Assembly (NCBI GenBank): GCA_021732285.1
Contig: JAKFVH010000002.1
Coordinates: 1-41,100 of the forward strand
DNA length: 41,100 nt
Direction of reading: 5' to 3'
Source: Reyranella sp.
GTDB lineage: Bacteria > Pseudomonadota > Alphaproteobacteria > Reyranellales > Reyranellaceae
This document shows positions 18,901-26,243 of this stretch, in pieces (position 1 is the stretch's first letter; each line of letters opens with the position of its first letter). The notes below the pieces were generated by a model that had not been told where the DNA came from, made no database searches, and saw only the letters and a program-made list of their open reading frames with translations. The position numbers were made by a program, and so were the translations under genes.

Positions 18901-20425
18901 CGTACTGCTCGAGCTGATGCCGCAGCGCAGGGGCGTTGGACCCGCGCACGATCGCACGATACGGCAGCGCATCGCGCAGGTGCGCCGCCGCGGCCAGGAA
19001 ATCGCCGACCAGCCGCTTGTCCTCGGGCCACGCCTCCGCGTGCCGTCGCGCCACCGCCGGCAGCATCTCCTGGGCATGCGCCGACAGCAGCAGGGGCGGC
19101 GGCTTGGCCTCGCTGCGCGGATGCGCCACCGCCACCGTGCGGTCCTCGCCGCGCAGCACGACATGGGCGTTGGTGCCGCCGAAGCCGAACGAGTTCACCC
19201 CGGCCAACGGCGGGCCGCGCCGCTCGGGCAAGGTCCAGTTGCGGTCGACGACCTGCAGGTTGAGCTCGTCGAACCGGATGTCGGGGTTGGGCGTGACCTG
19301 GTGCAGCGTCGCCGGCAGCATGCCGTGGTTCAGCGCCAGGATCGATTTCAGCACGCCGGCCAGGCCTGACGCCGGCTCGAGATGCCCGATGTTCGATTTC
19401 ACGGAGCCGATCGGCAGGGGCTGCGAGCGTCGTTGGGCCAGGCCCTTGCCCAGGGCATCGGCCTCCATCGGGTCGCCCACCTTGGTGCCGGTGCCGTGCG
19501 CCTCCACGAAAGCGAGCTCGCTGGGATCGATGCCGAACCGGCCGTAGACCTGCTCCAGCAGCCGCCGCTGCGACGCCGCCGAGGGCAGCGACAGTCCGGT
19601 CGTGCGGCCGTCCTGGCCGACGCCCCAGCCGACGAGGGTGGCGTGGATGCGGTTTCGCGCCTTGCGCGCGGCTTCTATCGAGCGCAGGACCAGGACGATG
19701 GCGCCCTCGGCGCGGACATAGCCGTCGGCCGCGGCATCGAACGGCCGGCAGCGGCCGGTCGGCGACAGCATCGAGGCGCGGGAGAAGCCGACGAAGGAGA
19801 AGGGGGACAGCAGCAGGTTGACGCCGCCCACGAGGGCCGTGTCGACGATGCCGGTGCGGATCGCCTCGGCCGCCTGGTTGAGCGCCACCAGGGAGGAGGA
19901 GCAGGCGGTGTCCACCGTGAAGCTGGGGCCGTGCAGGTCGAGGTTGTAGGACAGGCGGTTGGCGATGACGCTGAGCGTGTTGCCCGTCATCATGTGCACG
20001 TCGGCGGCTGCAGGATCGGCGAAGAAGCGGGCGCCGTAGTCGACGGACGAGGCGCCCACATAGACGCCGCTGTCGCTGCCGGCCAGCGATGAGGGCGCAA
20101 TGCCGGCATGGGCGAGGGCGTCCTGGGTGACTTCGAGCAGATGTCTTTGTTGAGGGTCCACCTGTTCGGCTTCCCGCGGGCTCATGCCGAAGGCCGCCGC
20201 ATCGAAACCCCACACATCGTCGATCAGGCCGGCCGCGAACGTATAGCTGCGACCCGCCTGGTCGGGCGCGGGATGATGGAAGCTCTCCGTCGGGAACCGG
20301 TCGGGCGTTATCCAGCCCACCGACGAGACGTTGTCGCGCAACGCCGACCAGAAGGCTTTGGCCGAACCGGCACCGGGCAGCCGGCTGGCATAGCCGACCA
20401 CGGCAACTTCATGTCCCAATGCCAC
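12944..20425 (-). CDS. Type I reducing polyketide synthase, KS-AT-DH-(MT-like)-ER-KR-ACP, RkpA/WcbR type
   Basis: Predicted 2493-residue iterative, fatty-acid-synthase-like PKS. GTG 20425 is preferred (GGAG nine bases upstream); an upstream extension is not KS-like. Active residues: KS Cys175 (DTACSSS), His310 (EAHGTGT), His348 (NIGHLEP); AT Ser621 (GHSVGE) with a YPFHS motif suggesting malonyl units; DH His924 (HKVGGLAVFP) and Asp1090 (LDAAFH); ER with LNFRDVMWNLG and NADPH site HGGAGAVG near 1885; KR with GGTSGFG near 2090, LDD (B-type) and Tyr2232 (FNYVAANG); ACP Ser2398 (GMDSL). Residues about 1390-1560 look like a methyltransferase fold lacking the Gly-rich SAM loop, probably inactive. 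There is no thioesterase; release is best explained by the oxoamine synthase encoded next. A full reductive set predicts a saturated, lipid-like chain, in line with capsule lipid synthesis in rkp/wcb loci. Confidence 0.96.
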   Translation of the reverse strand: MALGHEVAVVGYASRLPGAGSAKAFWSALRDNVSSVGWITPDRFPTESFHHPAPDQAGRSYTFAAGLIDDVWGFDAAAFGMSPREAEQVDPQQRHLLEVTQDALAHAGIAPSSLAGSDSGVYVGASSVDYGARFFADPAAADVHMMTGNTLSVIANRLSYNLDLHGPSFTVDTACSSSLVALNQAAEAIRTGIVDTALVGGVNLLLSPFSFVGFSRASMLSPTGRCRPFDAAADGYVRAEGAIVLVLRSIEAARKARNRIHATLVGWGVGQDGRTTGLSLPSAASQRRLLEQVYGRFGIDPSELAFVEAHGTGTKVGDPMEADALGKGLAQRRSQPLPIGSVKSNIGHLEPASGLAGVLKSILALNHGMLPATLHQVTPNPDIRFDELNLQVVDRNWTLPERRGPPLAGVNSFGFGGTNAHVVLRGEDRTVAVAHPRSEAKPPPLLLSAHAQEMLPAVARRHAEAWPEDKRLVGDFLAAAAHLRDALPYRAIVRGSNAPALRHQLEQYAAGEAAPGVLTGQALGQDLPVAFVFSGNGAQWAGMGRAAWQGNTRFREALQEVDGHFLKRQKASLVELMFADDLAPRLRRATHAQPLLLALQVATVRSLEALGLAPQATLGHSVGEIAAAWCAGALSLEQAIDVVIARSRHQEAVRGSGGMAALMLGEREARRFLASAEAPGVDVAAINSWRSVTVSGPAEEIERVLALASDQRIGGRRLDLDYPFHSALVDPVRGPLLRELQGLRPLPARRPFVSSVSGAAANGEALTAEHWWRNVRKPVQFEAGIGSLLKQGLKVFVEIGPKPILGSYLRDALREANQRGAFIETLTEAAGEDDPDPIERAVARVVVAGGHVDAQRFFGPAPLQAMPLPAYPWRHAEYRVQPTAEASSIFSGPRHALLGVRPREDAWTWFSTVDPVLFPWIADHKVGGLAVFPAAAYVEVLMAAAREVHGDGALELREMDIVRPLVFDGAASFETLVRVTMETGIVEFLSRPRSAAAGGGAADWALNARGIAARSPVAEGPRRADDLQGRIVVPRARVYEVSRTLGFDYGPSFQRARHVSFPEPKRAVAVLEEDPGATLAGQTIDITGLDAAFHSLFASEDAGVADMPMKRMLPVRFGRVRAFTPGAVACRAVARTLRQSTSSIVADIELLDEAGRLVLRAESVRLVEAPVAAAQDPRTLVYRTSLWRLERTGTRSSVTLGAAKAAPTAAQATAAAAVSEGLLLLEAGCLRAAWEAFQGGRAGGALIETPAAADNDLEWPAYLCSSLLWHLETKGLVADVAGAPSLVESCDLPPVDSVVRSLLSRHPTMAIEAAALARIGEVVDRLVGGDASVHGELDSAHWRQLDTASRQVSLLRTAVLDRLHEALQRVSRDRLVRIVALGADHAARLAEFLKEFPNVDAILTDLDADRLDQARAALDDEAPRLHCVPWAELNGMTAGSVDIAVAIDALSEVAATSDGLERLQHLLRPQAPLIAGEPCPSVFWDIVRGVRPTWWTRSANSDFPVGALLTEREWTDELATAGFTSVGGQAVLGDGSIGVVMQGIAAGESGRAEPVGQEACAYRWEGNASAAGQRLRDMLQADTRSSGDEPATGIDAAAASAVAFVIDGGAYGRSPEAYLAEVLARLAKLCPRLAANPVPLWAVVTIDDPAAERPPASHPLWCAVAAALRVAQNEYPALDIRCLGLADSSAATLGAAADELQMPSEERELWMQQGQRFVGRVDHGLGVAAPRAKPDGATVLKLASRSGSSRGSLAWTTAERPPAGPGEVEIAVAAIGLNFRDVMWNLGLLPEEALEDGYGGAQLGLECAGTISAVGPEVEGLGVGDKVVAFVSGGFASHVVAPAFAVTPLPAGLSLEAAATLPVAFLTAYYSLVHLAGLKRGETVLVHGGAGAVGLAALQIARHRGARLIATAGSAKKRALLRDLGADVVLNSRTLAFADEVSAHTQGKGVDVVLNSLAGEAMIRSMDCLKPFGRFVELGKRDFYANTHLGLRPFRRNLSYFGVDIDQLMAEHRALTQQLFGDLVGLFSQGKLAPLPYRVFEGERIGEAFRLMQRAGHIGKIVVTPPTSAADPAAGTGRFPVDSAGVHVVIGGTSGFGLATAKWLAERGARHVVLASRSGVLSDEAKAETEALRQAGIKIGLGAVDVADGPALQRFLRSTHGHTPIKGIVHAAMVLDDRLIEGMDREAIDKVLHPKVTGALHLSDAARWLELDYLLLYSSATTLLGNPGQFNYVAANGFLEGLALEAQAEGLPVLTVAWGGIEDAGYLSRNITANASLRKRFASSMIAARTALDALDLACDADGRLTMATLAIGRIDWAMAKRDLAVTRGPRFANVVPAAGTRQGSGSAATLEKLRTMPLEQASEVLLEIVVEEIARVLRLPAKEVDRHRPLADVGMDSLMMLELRSTVEDSLQVDLPIMSLANGITPADVARRIAGLIVSDGHKGQASSTVTGSLAALSASHLADDVEGMDPDARAAGVRAVLERTRRLDGPL

Positions 20426-20715
20426 GCCCCTGGGCTCCCCCGATCCCCGGCCGCTTCCTCCGGGTCCTTTTTGGTTTACCTCAAAGCGCGGGAAGCGGTG
20501 CCCGTGATTGCAAAAATAGGTTGCGCTATCTCCATGATGAAACGATTGAACTTGGCATGTGCATACGCCGAGAACCGTTCGCACCCTCATTCGATCGATT
20601 GGAATGGTCGCGCCCGTGAAGGATGGTCACCGGTGGCCCCCGCACGCTGCTTGTACTATGGAAGACCGCGTTGATGTCTGACATTGTCCCAATGTCCGCC
20701 GGGGAGGAAGGCGTG
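20426..20715. promoter_or_regulatory. Divergent control region between PKS and formyltransferase operons
   Basis: 290 bases holding the promoters of the PKS-oxoamine synthase operon (minus) and the formyltransferase-glycosyltransferase operon (plus). The central part, about 20510-20620, is AT-richer. It contains CATGTGCAT at 20556-20564, sharing ATGTGCAT with the centre of the palindrome at 8452-8467. GGAGG at 20703-20707 is a strong ribosome site for the plus-strand gene. No confident -35/-10 assignment. Confidence 0.4.
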
Positions 20716-21606
20716 ATGCGGCCTGAACCGGCGCGCATCGTCGTGCTGCATCTCGACAGCCTGTGTTGCCTGCCGGCCATGAATGCCCTGTTCGAAGCAC
20801 TCGGCGGCCGGATTGTCCTCTTGGTTTCTTCGGATCGCTTTGCCGGCGCCCGCGGCTTTTTGCGCCAGCTGCGGCGCAGCGTCACCCATTCTGGCATTCG
20901 CATGACAGGGGCCCTTGGCTTCGACATCGTGGCGCTCAGGATAGCGGCCTTCTTCGCGCCGGCAATGCGACTCCTGGGGGGCTGGAGAGGTCGCGGGCGG
21001 TCCCGCCCGTGGCGCAGTCCGCCCGAGCTCGCCGCGCGTGTCGGCGCGGCCTGCTGTATCGTGAGCGACATCAACGCCGCCGCCGCGCTCGACCGGATCC
21101 GGCAGGTCCGGCCCGACCTGATCGTGTCCCTTCACTTCGACCAGATCCTGCGGTGGGCCTTCCTGCAGGGGCTATCTTGCCCCGTGGTCAACGTTCATCC
21201 CGCTCTTTTGCCGGCGCATCGCGGTCCGTGTCCGGCCTTCTGGACCCTGGCTGCTCGGGATGCACGGTGCGGCGTCACGGTTCACCGTATCGTCGACGAA
21301 TCGATCGACACTGGCCCGATTTTGGCGCGGCGCCAACGTTGTGTGCCCGCAGGCATTTGTATGGGCGAGCTCGACGAGCTTCTCTTTCGCGACGGTGTCG
21401 ACCTGCTTGTCGATCTTCTGAAATCTCAATCCAGAGGCGTGCCCGGTCCGCCGGCTCCGGGAGGACGCTACGAGCCCTTTCCCGACCGTGCAGCCGTGCG
21501 TCGCGCCCGGCGCCAGGGCGCCCGGCTGTGGCGGCTCGGTCAGGCTGTGCGGCTGATCTGCGGCTTGTTCGGATGGTCTCGGCACTGCGGACAGAGCGCC
21601 GGATGA
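20716..21606 (+). CDS. Formyltransferase family protein (Fmt/ArnA-N-like)
   Basis: Predicted 296-residue enzyme of the formyl-tetrahydrofolate-dependent formyltransferase fold. ATG 20716 is chosen for the GGAGG eight bases upstream; earlier in-frame ATGs (20623, 20674) have weaker sites. The diagnostic block is NVHPALLPAHRGPCPAFW, then GVTVHRIVDESIDTGPIL. This gives the catalytic Asn, His and Asp of the family and the LLPxxRG loop. No tRNA-binding C-terminal domain is seen, so it is unlikely to be the housekeeping Met-tRNA formyltransferase. The last about 70 residues are Arg-rich and unfamiliar. Its stop overlaps the glycosyltransferase start (ATGA), so the two are translationally coupled. 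Likely acceptors are an amino sugar or, speculatively, the amino-ketone lipid made by the divergent operon. Confidence 0.85.
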   Translation: MRPEPARIVVLHLDSLCCLPAMNALFEALGGRIVLLVSSDRFAGARGFLRQLRRSVTHSGIRMTGALGFDIVALRIAAFFAPAMRLLGGWRGRGRSRPWRSPPELAARVGAACCIVSDINAAAALDRIRQVRPDLIVSLHFDQILRWAFLQGLSCPVVNVHPALLPAHRGPCPAFWTLAARDARCGVTVHRIVDESIDTGPILARRQRCVPAGICMGELDELLFRDGVDLLVDLLKSQSRGVPGPPAPGGRYEPFPDRAAVRRARRQGARLWRLGQAVRLICGLFGWSRHCGQSAG

Positions 21607-22982
21607 TGTCTGGGTCGGCCGGCCGCCGATTCCTGTTCGACGTGACCGGGCTGCTGCACTGGTATGCCTATTTCCGCCACCCATCCGGAATCCAGCGCGT
21701 ATCCGAGAGGCTCGTCAACGCCGCCCCTCTGCGTGAAGCGCCGAATGTCGAGTTCGTCACCCGTGTTCTGGGCAGCGACCGCTTCTACCGCATCGATCGC
21801 GATCTCCTCGTTGGCCTGGGCTGTGAGGCGGAGCGCGCACGTTCGATCGCGCGCCTGCGCGGACTGTTCACGGCCACGATGCGGCTGGGCAGCGCCCGGG
21901 GGCTGCTGTCCGACCTAAGATATTATCACCTGCCTTATGCCTATTTCGGCCTGTGGCACCTCGAATGGCTGGTGGAGGCTTTTTTTGCCCGCCGTTGGCC
22001 GACGGGACGGGCGCGGATCGAAGCGGCGGCGCCTCCTTGCGCGAACGATGTCTTGTTTCACCCTGGCGACCTTTTCTGGCAGCGCCGCTGTGCGCCGGCG
22101 CTGGTCGCGTTGCGGGCTGCCACGGGTGTCCGCATCGTCGAGTTGGTCCACGATCTTTTCGTTTTCGATAATCCCGACTGGTTTGCCGGCGATCTCGTCC
22201 GGTGGTCGACTTCCGGGCTCGCCACGCTCGCGCCGCACGTCGACCGGTGGCTGACGAATTCGGTGTTCGTGAAGGGCCGGCTGGCGCATTACCTGGCAGC
22301 GCACGGCCTGCCGGCGCGGCCGATCGGCGTGCTCCCCATGGGATGGGACAGTTTCGATCTCGACGACGGGACGGCGGACCTTGAGGTTGATCGCGCGGTG
22401 CTGCGTCGCCTCGGCCTGGCTGACCGGCCCTTCATGCTCTTCGTCGGCACGGTGGAACCGCGCAAGAACTTGGGGGCCCTGCTCGATGCCATGGAGGTGC
22501 TGCGCCGTGAGCTGGGCGCCGATCGGCCCGGTATCGTCGTGCCCGACCTGGCCGTCGTGGGGGGAGGTGGCTGGAAGTCGGCGGAGGTGAAGGCCCGCCT
22601 GCGGCGGATGCCCGGCGTGCATTGGTTCCGTGCCGCCACCGACGCCGATCTTGCCGTTCTCTATCGCCACGCGCGCTTCACCGTGGCGCCGAGCTTCAGC
22701 GAGGGCTGGGGCCTTCCGGTGCAGGAGAGCCTGGCCCACGGCGTGCCCTGCATTGCCTCGCGCGGCGGCGCCATGCCCGAGGCCGCCCACGGCTTGGCGG
22801 AACTGTTCGATCCTTCGGACGGGATGGCGCTGAAGGCTGCCATGGCGCGCTGGATCGTCGACGAAGGCGCGCTGGCTGCCGCGCGCCATCGCATCGCCTG
22901 CCGCCTCGCCCGCACCCGGCTGCCCACCTGGGACGATGCCGCGGCGTTCCTGCTGAGCGAATCTTTCGGCCAGGGAAGCTGA
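21603..22982 (+). CDS. Glycosyltransferase family 4 (GT-B fold)
   Basis: Predicted 459-residue cytoplasmic glycosyltransferase. ATG 21603 overlaps the formyltransferase stop; a second ATG follows immediately. The N-terminal half begins RRFLFDVTGLLHW and contains SGIQRVSERL, a sugar-acceptor-side motif of mannosyl/rhamnosyltransferases in surface-glycan loci. The C-terminal half has the nucleotide-sugar site: FVGTVEPRKNLGALLDAM (about residue 281) and FSEGWGLPVQESLAHGVP (about 366), with the E-x7-E pattern of GT4 retaining enzymes. Length is normal. It probably adds one sugar of the repeat unit or the linker to the lipid; donor and linkage cannot be inferred. It ends 19 bases before the convergent regulator gene. 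Confidence 0.92.
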   Translation: MMSGSAGRRFLFDVTGLLHWYAYFRHPSGIQRVSERLVNAAPLREAPNVEFVTRVLGSDRFYRIDRDLLVGLGCEAERARSIARLRGLFTATMRLGSARGLLSDLRYYHLPYAYFGLWHLEWLVEAFFARRWPTGRARIEAAAPPCANDVLFHPGDLFWQRRCAPALVALRAATGVRIVELVHDLFVFDNPDWFAGDLVRWSTSGLATLAPHVDRWLTNSVFVKGRLAHYLAAHGLPARPIGVLPMGWDSFDLDDGTADLEVDRAVLRRLGLADRPFMLFVGTVEPRKNLGALLDAMEVLRRELGADRPGIVVPDLAVVGGGGWKSAEVKARLRRMPGVHWFRAATDADLAVLYRHARFTVAPSFSEGWGLPVQESLAHGVPCIASRGGAMPEAAHGLAELFDPSDGMALKAAMARWIVDEGALAAARHRIACRLARTRLPTWDDAAAFLLSESFGQGS

Positions 22983-23001
22983 ACGGTCCGGCGTCGAAGC
23001 G

Positions 23002-23478
23002 TCAGTCCGCCGCGTACTGTGCCGGTTCGGCGTTGGCCGCAATAGGCTGTTGAAGGTGGACGGCATAATCGCGCAGCAGCGCCAGATATTCGTGCACGGC
23101 CGCCACGAGCTTCGGCGTCAGGTGGACGGTGCGCACGCGCAGGTCGTCGGGACTGCGCTCGATCACGATGAAGCCGTCGTCCGCCAGCGCCTTCAGCACC
23201 GCGCGGATCGTCGGTTCGGAAAACCGGCTGCCACGATAGAGGTCCTTCAAGGGACGGGCGCGGGTCCGGCTCTGCAACAGCCAGACCAGCACATCGCTGC
23301 CCTGCGGCATGTCCAGGATCCTCAATTTTCTGCGTTTCCAGTTGCTCAGCATCTCGAGATGTCGGCAGAAATCTGCCTGCTGGACATGCGGCTCCTGGCC
23401 CGGCACTTCGGCACAGCTCGCTTCTCTTGGCGCAGCTCTCAATGCAGCGCGCAAGCTCTTCGATGCGGCAATGCTCAC
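23002..23478 (-). CDS. MarR-like winged-helix transcriptional regulator
   Basis: Predicted 158-residue DNA-binding protein. GTG 23478 is chosen because GGGGGA lies five bases upstream; TTG codons six codons earlier are alternatives. Residues about 55-130 form a winged helix: DVLVWLLQSRTRARPLKDLYRG, then the recognition-helix candidate FSEPTIRAVLKALADDGFI, then a wing (VIERSPDDLRVRTVHLTPK). A long C-terminal helix for dimerisation follows. The N-terminal 40 residues are not conserved-looking. It is divergent from the export-lipoprotein gene at 24034, and lies inside the capsule locus, so it is a candidate local regulator. The ligand and targets are unknown. Confidence 0.75.
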   Translation of the reverse strand: MSIAASKSLRAALRAAPREASCAEVPGQEPHVQQADFCRHLEMLSNWKRRKLRILDMPQGSDVLVWLLQSRTRARPLKDLYRGSRFSEPTIRAVLKALADDGFIVIERSPDDLRVRTVHLTPKLVAAVHEYLALLRDYAVHLQQPIAANAEPAQYAAD

Positions 23479-24033
23479 GACTGTCCCCCACAACAATCTC
23501 TACGCACGCTCATCAGCCCCATCGCTGCCCGAGATGCCATGCGTCGATGAATGTCCGAAAGGAGCTTGGCTATTCCGGGACAGCAGCGCATAGCGTCTCT
23601 GAGGCAAGAATTCTGAATGAGCCCTTTAATGAGATCATGAAATGGCCACGCAGACTATTGCCGTCTCTGGATACCGATCTATTTGCGTTGAAATGTCGCA
23701 TCCTTCTACCGCGGGCTAACCTCAAGAACCGCGGCGATACCGTCTAACGCAAAGGATCGGCAGGTTTGAGGCGTGGGGCGCCGAGTCCTTTCCGCCTGCT
23801 TGCCGTTGCCGGTTTGACCGACGGGGCCTGTCTGCGGCGCGCGGGGTATGCCGCTTTTGCCCATAGGAATCCTTCGACGGCTCACGCGTGCGATCGTTCG
23901 ACGGCCATCGGTCTTGTCTGAATCTGTGCCAACAATTCACCGAAGATCGTTTGGTGATGCGTTGCACGAACCCGCCATGGCGCGACATTCCTGGCTTGGG
24001 AGGTCGCCGCATGTTCCAGTATCGTCGCGCACC
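23479..24033. promoter_or_regulatory. 555-base region between regulator and export lipoprotein
   Basis: This should hold the divergent promoters of the regulator (minus) and the export operon (plus). The segment 23600-23690 is notably AT-richer than its flanks. In-frame codons of the downstream lipoprotein extend back to ATG 23848 and ATG 23977, but neither has a ribosome site or signal-peptide logic. Apart from the short reading frame at 24011 I recognise no gene or clear palindrome. Confidence 0.4.
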
Positions 24034-24037
24034 GTGA
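24011..24037 (+). CDS. Possible 8-codon leader peptide upstream of export lipoprotein
   Basis: ATG 24011 has the best ribosome site in the region (GGGAGG at 23998-24003, seven bases away). It encodes MFQYRRAP before TGA 24035-24037, which overlaps GTG 24034 as GTGA. GTG 24034 is an in-frame candidate start of the export lipoprotein, so the short frame could feed ribosomes to it by coupling. This is inferred from spacing alone. Confidence 0.3.
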   Translation: MFQYRRAP

Positions 24038-25284
24038 AGTCGGCTCATCGTCTGTCGCATCGGCGCTTGCGCGCCGATGCCGTGTCTCCTGTCGTGTTCA
24101 CCGCGTCTCCCCGGCTGTCGCGTCGCGCGCTGCTCACAGCCGTGCCCGGCCTCGCCCTGCTGTCCGCCTGTGACAGCTTGCCCGGCAGCGGCCCCAGCAG
24201 CTCGGAGATCGCCGCTGCCGCCCGGCCGACGAGGCAGGGCGGGACCCGCTTCGCCCTTGTCGACGTCGATCCCGCCATTGTTTCCGCAATGGAAGGTTGG
24301 TCCGCCGCTTCGCTGCAGGGCAGCTTCGGCCAGCAGGTGCCGGCCTCCAGCCAGTTGATCGGCGTCGGCGACTACATCCAGGTCGTCATCTGGGAGGCAT
24401 CTGCGGGTGGCCTGTTTTCCGCGCCGGTCAGCGACCGAATCGGCGCCGGCTCGCGCTCGGCCATCATTCCCGAGCAGGTCGTCGGGCCCGACGGCGCCGT
24501 GACGGTGCCCTACGCCGGCCGCGTTCGCGTGCTTGGACGATCGCCCCAGCAGGTCGAGGCGGCCATCGTTCAGGCGCTGAGCGGAAAGGCCATCGAGCCT
24601 CAGGCTCTTGTGACTATCACCAAGAACGTTGCCAACACTGTCACGGTGATCGGCGAGGTGACGAATGGCGCGCGCGTGCCGCTCACCACCCGCGGCGACC
24701 GTCTCCTCGACGTCATCGCCACCGCCGGCGGCACCAAGGCCGCGGCGCATGAGACCTTCGTTACCCTGGTGCGCGATGGCCGCTCGGTCCGCATTCCTAT
24801 GCAGGCCATCCTGTCCGACCCCAAGGAGAACGTTTTTGTCCGGGCCGGCGACGTTGTGAGCGTCGCCCGCGACCCGCAGACCTTCACCGCGGCCGGCGCC
24901 ACCGGAGCGAATGCCGTCGTGCCCTTTGACGCGATTGGCATCACCCTGGACCAGGCCATCGCCCGCGCTGGCGGCCTCAACGACAACCGCGCCGATCCAT
25001 CGGGCGTGTTCATTGTCCGTTTCGAACGTCCCGAGGACTACGATCAGCTCGAGCTGCCCCGTCCGCAGCCCGGCGCCATGGGCAAGGTACCCGTGATCTA
25101 CCGCGTCAACATGCGCGATCCCAACGGGTTCTTCCTGGCCCGCCGCTTTCCCGTCCGCAACAAGGACATCGTCTTCGTGTCCAACGCGCCGGCCATGGAC
25201 ATCCAGAAGGTGATGACCATTCTGCTGCCCTTCCTGGGTGTCGGCGCCACTGCGGCCACGGTGGGTGTGGCGACGACGCGATGA
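24034..25284 (+). CDS. Capsule export outer-membrane lipoprotein, KpsD/CtrA/BexD-like (OPX family)
   Basis: Predicted about 416-residue lipoprotein. The start is uncertain: GTG 24034 is chosen because a well-placed short frame ends on it; ATG 23977 or GTG 24082 are alternatives. The signal has a twin-arginine look (RLSRRALLTAVPGLALLSAC), with the lipidated Cys at residue 46. Then follow Poly_export (IGVGDYIQVVIWEA through GPDGAVTVPYAGRVRVLG), a first SLBB (VTVIGEVTNGARVPLTTRG) and a second SLBB-like region (ITLDQAIARAGGLNDNRADP). The C-terminal ILLPFLGVGATAATVGVA is a hydrophobic helix that would fit an outer-membrane pore helix, as in Wza. It is the longer OPX type that partners ABC-transporter capsule systems, and kpsT/E/M follow within 5 kb. 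Confidence 0.9.
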   Translation: MKSAHRLSHRRLRADAVSPVVFTASPRLSRRALLTAVPGLALLSACDSLPGSGPSSSEIAAAARPTRQGGTRFALVDVDPAIVSAMEGWSAASLQGSFGQQVPASSQLIGVGDYIQVVIWEASAGGLFSAPVSDRIGAGSRSAIIPEQVVGPDGAVTVPYAGRVRVLGRSPQQVEAAIVQALSGKAIEPQALVTITKNVANTVTVIGEVTNGARVPLTTRGDRLLDVIATAGGTKAAAHETFVTLVRDGRSVRIPMQAILSDPKENVFVRAGDVVSVARDPQTFTAAGATGANAVVPFDAIGITLDQAIARAGGLNDNRADPSGVFIVRFERPEDYDQLELPRPQPGAMGKVPVIYRVNMRDPNGFFLARRFPVRNKDIVFVSNAPAMDIQKVMTILLPFLGVGATAATVGVATTR

Positions 25285-25308
25285 GCCGTCGCCGGTCGCG
25301 GTGATGGC

Positions 25309-26172
25309 ATGACGGTCGTGCTGATGGGGACCGGCGCGCGCGCCGCCTGCGCGCGCGCCTTGCTGCAGCAGGTCTTCTCGACCGAACAGGTTGAGGAAGC
25401 GGTTCCGTCGCCGGAAGCGCTCGCCCGGCATTCGTCATCGCCGCCGGCGCTGCTGGTGCTGGTTGACCCGGTTCCTTTCGCCGTCATGCCGGCGGATGCT
25501 GCCGGCCCGCCGGGCACCTTGAACGCTGACCTGCTTCGGGCCGAGGCCCAGCGCGCCGTCTTCGCCCTCGAATTGGCGCGGCGCGCCGCTCTCACGATCG
25601 TGCTGGACGGCGATGCGGCGGCGTGGCCGGCCGCGCTCGCGGCGACGGATCAAGGCATTGTCGCGCCAGGGCTCGGTGCGGCGCTCACCGACCTTCCGCC
25701 GTCTCCTGAAGCCGGTGTACCAGACGGCGTCGCGCCGCTGCTCGACTCCTACCTGGGCCCGATGTGGCGCGCCGCCGCCGGCGGCCGCGCACCGTCGATT
25801 GCCTTGCCGCGCGAGGCCTTTCTCGACGGCGACGCGCCGGGCGAAGCGTTGCCAGCCGTCATCGAGGTCGCCGGTCGCGCCCGTATCGTCGCCTATGGCC
25901 CGTATTTGCCGGTGCCGGCCGGCGCCTGGCGGGCCACGGCCTGGCTGGGCTTCAGCCTCGACATTGGTCGTCTGCCCTTCATCCTCGAGGTCGACAGCGG
26001 CATCGCCGTGTCCCGCGGCTTCTTCGAGGCCGAGCGCGGCGGCATCTTCTCCCTCGATCTCGACTTCCGCGTCGCCGATCCCCTGCATCCCCTCGAGCTT
26101 CGGCTGATCACCCAGGACTCCGCGCTGGAAGGGCAGGCCGCCCTGATCGAAGTCCGCCTCGATCCTGCCTGA
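25309..26172 (+). CDS. Unrecognised protein in capsule export operon
   Basis: Predicted 287-residue protein, 24 bases after the export lipoprotein and probably co-transcribed. I do not recognise the family. The N-terminal half is Ala-rich with a Rossmann-like alternation (MTVVLMGTGARAACARALL, ALLVLVDPVPFAVM), which suggests an alpha/beta fold. The C-terminal half (YGPYLPVPAGAWRATAWLGF, LPFILEVDSGIAVSRGFF, FSLDLDFRVADPLHPLELRL) is strand-rich and could be a jelly-roll carbohydrate-binding type domain. No signal peptide or membrane segment is evident. Position suggests a role in capsule assembly or export; this is inference only. Confidence 0.7.
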   Translation: MTVVLMGTGARAACARALLQQVFSTEQVEEAVPSPEALARHSSSPPALLVLVDPVPFAVMPADAAGPPGTLNADLLRAEAQRAVFALELARRAALTIVLDGDAAAWPAALAATDQGIVAPGLGAALTDLPPSPEAGVPDGVAPLLDSYLGPMWRAAAGGRAPSIALPREAFLDGDAPGEALPAVIEVAGRARIVAYGPYLPVPAGAWRATAWLGFSLDIGRLPFILEVDSGIAVSRGFFEAERGGIFSLDLDFRVADPLHPLELRLITQDSALEGQAALIEVRLDPA

Positions 26173-26243
26173 CTTGCCTTTCCAGACCGCCACTCTATCT
26201 GGGGACCGCGGGGCTTCCAGGCCCGCTCATAATCTTCCGGACC

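Noticed and set aside
20763..21602. Long N-terminal extension of the GT4 glycosyltransferase in its own frame
   Set aside because: It overlaps the formyltransferase in another frame and is Arg-rich; ATG 21603 gives a normal-length enzyme with an overlapping ATGA start.
20716..21606. Annotation as methionyl-tRNA formyltransferase
   Set aside because: The C-terminal tRNA-binding domain is not seen and the gene is coupled to a glycosyltransferase.
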